This document shows, one piece after another, positions 40,866 through 43,727 of a stretch of 43,727 bases of DNA. The position numbers were made by a program, and so were the translations under genes. A model generated the notes under the pieces. It was not told the DNA's origin, did no database searches, and saw only the letters and a program-made list of their open reading frames with translations. How positions within the stretch are numbered: position 1 is the stretch's first letter; each line of letters begins with the position of its first letter. The stretch spans positions 1 to 43,727 of the forward strand of contig WHUX01000324.1 in the NCBI GenBank assembly GCA_015179025.1, given 5' to 3'. The stretch comes from Terfezia claveryi. Its lineage: Eukaryota; Ascomycota; Pezizomycetes; Pezizales; Pezizaceae.

Positions 40866-43727
40866 CTACATCTGTTTATCTAGTTCCATTTCCTCTACTT
40901 CCTCTTGTAGTAGTTCATACTCTTCACAGTCGACCTTTGTTTATAGATAGAAGTATTTCAGTCTTTTCCCTGGATATGGTAGCTTCATTTGGGTACTATC
41001 TAACTCTTCTAGAAGGTAGGTACTCCTATTCCTACACAAATCTTTAATTCTGTAAGGGCCAAGCCAATGGTTCTCTAACTTCCCAGACCATTGCTTTGTT
41101 AATACAGAATTATAGAGAAAGACCAGATCACCGATATCCAAATCTTCAAATCTTTATCACTTTCTTTAGTTAAAGAATTGTTTATTCAGCAAATGATTTT
41201 TGGCCAATCTCTTAGCAGTAGTTCTCAAGTTTTCTACTTTTCTTTCTAGTTGCTTTGTTCTAGTTGCTAATAACTGTTCTTTTGCATATACCTGATTCCA
41301 GTCTACCATTGTCCATGAAATTACAGTTAGCTCAATTGGTAAAACATAGTCTTGTTCAAATACTAGCGTAAATGGTGGGAACCCAGTTAATGCTCGCATA
41401 GTAATACGATCAGTTCAAAGAACAAACAGTAAGTTCTTTGTCTAATTTTTGCCCAATTTAGCTAGCACATCAATAATCTATTGATGTTCCCATTCCACCA
41501 ACATATTAGACTGAGGATGGTATATAGCAATTGCTATATTCACGATATTATATTGTTGCAAAAGCTTCTGCACTTCTCCTTTGTTTTCCGAGCCATTATC
41601 ACATACTATCTGTGCTGGTACTCTGAACCTAGCTATCCACTCCAAAATGAAGGCTACTACTATCTTTGCATTTACCTTTCTGATTTCTTTACCTTTGATC
41701 TATCTGGTAAGGTCATCCCTCATCGCAACAATATACCACATCCTGCATCTCTCGGTATGTGGATTATGTCAAGTCCAATTTTTCTCCATATTATACTGTA
41801 TATTGTTGGGTGAAGTTCTTCGTCATATTGGTTAGGTTTCCTTCCTTGATACTGATTACATTTTCGAACATAGTTTTTTATGTCAGTATAGAGACTCCTC
41901 TACCAATATCTAAGCTTCACTTTCCAGTATGTTCCATTATGCCCTCTATGTCCGCTTTCATCATGCAATTCCCATAGGATGCACTGTCGTTCCTCTGCTT
42001 CCTAGATGACTTTTACTGGCAGAAGATTCTGCTTTATGCGACAATAAAGATGGTTATCCCTTATTAGGAACTTCATTACTCTGTATCTTAATTTTCGATA
42101 CTGTTTATTCCATATTCCTTGTGGTCTTTGTATAGTGGTAAGGAATCCTACGATCTCTTTATACCACTCTGTATCTGCAACTATTGCTTGTGCCAGTATT
42201 CTATATCTTAGAGGTATTCCATTAATAGTATCTAAGTCGGTATCAAGAGTACAGTCGAATTTGTTAGGAGCTATTTCCTTAGGTAAATCCTTTCCTTTTT
42301 CCCTCCTAGACAATCTATCTGGTCCTACATGCTTTTTTCCAGACATATACTTTACTTTAAAATCAAATAATCATATCCACGTAAGCTATCTATTGACTAC
42401 TGATCTAGATAAGTCTGATACCAGTTGATTTAATTGATACACTAGTGTATTTGTATCAATCTCAACTAGAAATCATACTCCATACAGGTAATTTCATATC
42501 TTTTTCAGTACCTTTAGCAAACTTCAGCACTCTAGTTTCCCTGAATTATAGCCTTTTTCTGTGCCTTTCCAGACTCCGTTCTCATATCTGACCAAATGTC
42601 TTCTTTTTTTATTGTCCAACTTGGCCTGTTGTAGTATCACTCCCTATTCTAGTAATGATGAATTAACTGATAGGATAATTCTGCTCTGATTGGGCTCGTA
42701 ATCTATTGGTCATAATGTGGGTGAACTAGTCAATCTTAATTTGAGCTCTGCTATTGCTTCTTCTTGCTCTTCCCTCCAGCTGAACATTTTCTTCCTTCTT
42801 GTGAGCTAATACAAAGGTTTTGCTATCCATATGAATTTTTCTATCCAAATTCAGTAATAAATGCAAGTTCCTAGAAAAGCCTTGATCTCTATTATATTCC
42901 GACATGGGGCCCAATATACTATCTTTCTAATCTTCTCTTCCACTGGAGTCCTTCCTTCTGATCTATACATGAAAGAGACAATCTTTAGTCCATCCTTCAA
43001 AATTCACTCTTCTCTCTAGCAATGGTTGCCTCTGCTCTTTTAAGATCCACTAAAGTCTGGTCAATAGAATAAACAGCCTCTAAAACAAGTTACCTAACAC
43101 TAGGGAAAAACTCTGTGAAAGTCTCATCCTCTAAGTTATACCAGCTTCTTGAACTAGCTTTAGACACAATATCATCTATAAACAGAGCAGCTAGTCTCTT
43201 CCCAATTTGTAACCTAATGGCCTTTCTAATAACTCAATCAAAAACTTGGACTCCATTTATATATCCTTGTGGTAAGGTCGTCATATGTAATAACTCATAA
43301 GGAGTGACTAAGGTAGTTAAATCCCTAGACTCTAGTGCTAAAGTACATTAATCGTATCCAGAAAACAAATCTATTAAAGAAACTAGAGGATATCCAGAAA
43401 ATTCTTCATTAAACTCATTAACTGCTAGTAGAAGTGAAGCATCTTTAAGCATTACTGCATTTAAGTGAGTTGATGTATTGACTAGCTAGTATTTTCTATT
43501 TTTTCTTCTTTACAAGAAACCATGGATTTCTGTAAGGCCCAAAACTGTGTTCCAGTACTCCATATTGAATTCTATTCTCGTAAATTTTCGTAACCTCTAG
43601 AATCAATACTTTAGGTGTATGAAAATTTGGTACTTACTATAGTTCATGCAGAATAGTTGGAATTTAGTATAGAGGCTCAACTTCCTCTCTGAAGACTCTG
43701 TTCTATGTGAAATCAAATGCTATTGCT
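40866..43727 (-). pseudogene. Element G pol (RT, RNase H remnant, integrase)
   Basis: Incomplete at the right edge. RT at 43560-43150: KYxLVNxSTHLNAV, SLIDLFSGYD, MTTLPQG and a catalytic FIDDI near 43175. A poorly preserved stretch (42920-42350) should be RNase H. A linker with GPDRLSRR (42330) leads to the integrase zinc region (HDESGHRGHNG, then VRKCNQY with the last Cys now Tyr, 41950-41850). The integrase catalytic residues survive: Asp in IGLDII (near 41785), Asp in CDNGSEN (near 41605) and Glu in LVEWEHQ (near 41490). The C-terminal block (41399-40941) includes VLPIELTVISW and a GPYRI segment, then an acidic tail ending at TAG 40868-40866. Stops and frame changes make it non-functional. 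Confidence 0.8.

Larger units (their letters stand above)
38387..43727 (-). mobile_element. Element G: divergent Ty3/Gypsy element, 5' part beyond window
   Basis: A minus-strand element with RT, integrase, an extra downstream reading frame and a probable 3' LTR, entering from the right edge. It belongs to neither the A/B/D/E family nor the C/F group: its RT reads MTTLPQG and FIDDI, and the integrase core motifs differ (IGLDIIHIP, CDNGSEN, HPQSN). The left border is inferred from TG at 38387 where F coding stops, the matching CA at 38966, and the adjacent minus-strand purine run TTAGGGGGG. The candidate target duplication AGAAT (38382-38386) cannot be checked. No chromodomain is visible. Confidence 0.7.

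Noticed and set aside
1..43727. Host protein-coding, tRNA or rRNA genes
   Set aside because: Every long coherent frame could be assigned to a transposable element; the only unassigned one is 39223-40491, whose position suggests that it belongs to element G.

Overview
The window shows no recognisable host gene, tRNA or rRNA. It is a block of nested transposable elements from a eukaryote, most likely a filamentous ascomycete (Pezizomycotina). The evidence is Ty3/Gypsy elements with C-terminal chromodomains, a pogo/Fot1-like transposon with two short GT-AG introns, and a mutation pattern like repeat-induced point mutation (RIP). Where related copies can be compared, most changes are CpA to TpA or TpG to TpA, and most in-frame stops sit where intact relatives have Gln, Arg or Trp codons. 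The species cannot be named from this sequence.

Layout. The oldest layer is F, a Ty3/Gypsy element on the + strand. Only part of its reverse transcriptase (5593-5973) and its RT thumb, RNase H and connection region (37539-38386) are visible. F is broken by three insertions: A (minus, 1-5592, running off the left edge), C (plus, 5974-37533) and probably G (minus, about 38387 to the right edge). C is a 9.7-kb element of a clade related to F. It was itself hit three times: by B (plus, 6234-15254, TSD CAGAT) in its 5' LTR, by E (minus, 15810-22233, TSD GCAAT) in its leader, and by D (minus, 30125-36531, TSD AGCAC) in the reading frame just after its chromodomain. B carries a pogo-like DNA transposon (11433-14051, TSD TA) in its integrase and a 96-bp palindrome-ended insert (6791-6886, TSD ATGTT) in its 5' LTR. 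The deepest nesting is F > C > B > pogo. Removing C rejoins the F frame, removing D rejoins the C frame, and removing the pogo element rejoins the B frame.

A, B, D and E are one chromovirus family. Gag carries a CCHC knuckle. Pol is read by a -1 frameshift at a conserved GGGAAAA heptamer and contains protease, RT, RNase H, integrase and chromodomain. E is the youngest: gag is intact, pol has only two stops, and its 556-bp LTRs differ at roughly nine sites by eye. A, B and D are heavily mutated.

The least ordinary items are: (1) four CCHC zinc knuckles plus a glutamine-rich, acidic linker inside the pol of C, between RNase H and integrase; (2) a 423-codon broken reading frame downstream of pol in G, where some retroelements carry a third gene; (3) LTR palindromes whose position and symmetry recur while their sequence differs, one of which also forms a five-copy cluster in the unrelated element G; (4) a likely self-priming arrangement in the A/B/D/E family.
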